A stretch of 5,638 bases of DNA from Verrucomicrobiia bacterium (lineage in GTDB: Bacteria > Verrucomicrobiota > Verrucomicrobiia > CAIQCK01), in assembly GCA_026417675.1 (NCBI GenBank), contig JAOACV010000040.1:1-5638 (forward strand), in the 5' to 3' direction. A program made the translations under genes and the position numbers. How positions within the stretch are numbered: the first letter of the stretch is position 1; every line of letters starts with the position of its first letter. The notes under the pieces were generated by a model. The model searched no databases and was not told where the DNA came from. It saw only the letters and a program-made list of their open reading frames with translations. This document shows, in pieces, positions 5,054 to 5,638 of the stretch.

Positions 5054-5638
5054 ATGAAACATTGCAAAGACCTTCGGGAGTTCATCGAAAGGCTGGCGGA
5101 GGCGGGCGAGGTGCAGGTGATCGAACAGGAGGTGGACTGGCACCTCGAAATGGGCGCGATCATGAGACGCGCCAACGATCTGATGGCTCCCGCGCCGTTG
5201 TTCAACAATATCAAAGGCTATCCCGGTTTCAGGCTGCTGGGGTCGCCGGTCAGCGGCAGCAGGAACAAGGATGCTTTCTACGCGCGCATCGCCCTCTCAC
5301 TCGGTCTTCCGGTCAATTCGGGCGCGCCGACGATCATCGAGACGCTCGCATCTTTTTTTCATCCCCGGCTGATTCCGCCGCGCATGGTCTCCGACGCTCC
5401 CTGCAAGCGGCACAAGTTCATTGGGGACGATGTGGACCTGTTCAAACTGCCTGTTCCCTATCTGCACGACGGGGACGGCGGGCGTTACATCGGCACGTGG
5501 CACACGGTCATCACACAGACGCCGGACAAGAAATGGACCAACTGGGGCATGTATCGAATCGTCGTCCATGACAAGAACACCATGGGCGGGCCGATGGCGC
5601 CGACGCAGCATATCGGGATGCACCTGGCTGAATGGAGA
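5054..5638 (+). CDS. UbiD-family prenylated-FMN-dependent (de)carboxylase, N-terminal part, cut by window edge
   Basis: 195 codons from the ATG at 5054 to the right edge without a stop; the family is usually 450-600 residues, so well under half is seen. The start KDLREFIERLAEAGEVQVI (5-23) is the typical UbiD N-terminus. PAPLFNNIKGYPGFRLLGSP (46-65) follows the usual pattern. LPVPYLHDGDGGRYIGTWH (132-150) and WTNWGMYRIVVHDKNTMG (161-178) are strong family signatures. Aligned by spacing with fungal Fdc1, Asn163, Arg168 and His186 fall at N168, R173 and H191, that is metal-prFMN ligands and the catalytic Arg. The two catalytic Glu residues lie beyond the window. Such enzymes reversibly decarboxylate unsaturated or aromatic acids and need prFMN from a UbiX partner, which is not in view. 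Neither ubiquinone synthesis nor a particular aromatic substrate can be claimed. The start has no Shine-Dalgarno but a near-consensus promoter directly upstream. Confidence 0.93.
   Translation, partial: MKHCKDLREFIERLAEAGEVQVIEQEVDWHLEMGAIMRRANDLMAPAPLFNNIKGYPGFRLLGSPVSGSRNKDAFYARIALSLGLPVNSGAPTIIETLASFFHPRLIPPRMVSDAPCKRHKFIGDDVDLFKLPVPYLHDGDGGRYIGTWHTVITQTPDKKWTNWGMYRIVVHDKNTMGGPMAPTQHIGMHLAEWR

Noticed and set aside
4934..5143. Upstream extension of the MoeB-rhodanese gene to 5014 or 5143
   Set aside because: The added residues do not resemble MoeB proteins. The longest version overlaps the UbiD gene, and the family's first conserved motif starts only a few residues after the ATG at 4933.
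1..5638. Hidden defence, mobile or CRISPR-type system
   Set aside because: No spaced repeats, transposase, recombinase, toxin-antitoxin or nuclease motifs found on either strand; the genes belong to well-known families.

Overview
The window looks like a piece of a GC-rich bacterial chromosome. It has six protein-coding genes. Five lie on the minus strand (window start to about 4933) and one diverges on the plus strand (from 5054). The organism cannot be fixed from these genes. The codon bias, the style of GalU and UbiD, and the short AATCACG intergenic heptamers remind me of Verrucomicrobia or Planctomycetes. That is an impression, not a determination. I see no tRNA, rRNA, CRISPR array, insertion sequence or phage gene.

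Layout in minus-strand transcription order. A MoeB/ThiF-type adenylyltransferase fused to a C-terminal rhodanese domain (4933-3767) comes first. A 126 bp gap with inverted repeats follows, then a 12-TM MFS exporter of the EntS/MFS_3 type (3640-2402). After 81 bp comes galU, UTP-glucose-1-phosphate uridylyltransferase (2320-1454). After 66 bp comes a family 2 glycosyltransferase (1387-428), and 13 bp later a family 4 glycosyltransferase that runs off the left edge (414-1). galU plus the two glycosyltransferases form a plausible sugar-nucleotide and surface-polysaccharide module: GalU makes UDP-glucose, and the transferases build a glycan from nucleotide sugars. The MFS and MoeB-rhodanese genes are co-directional, but I see no functional link to the glycan genes.

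On the plus strand, across a 120 bp divergent intergenic region, a UbiD-family prenylated-FMN decarboxylase begins at 5054 and is cut by the right edge. Its visible part keeps the Asn/Arg/His positions expected for metal-prFMN binding and catalysis.

The most interesting signals are small. (1) Three of the six genes (UbiD, galU, MFS) have a TAnnCT hexamer 8-9 nt before the ATG and no usable Shine-Dalgarno, which suggests leaderless mRNAs. (2) A run of ten G/C sits inside the family 2 glycosyltransferase gene just before its metal-binding motif; it could be a slippage (phase-variation) site. (3) Heptamer repeats lie between galU and the glycosyltransferase. I find no convincing new multi-gene system; this is mostly ordinary housekeeping and cell-surface sequence.
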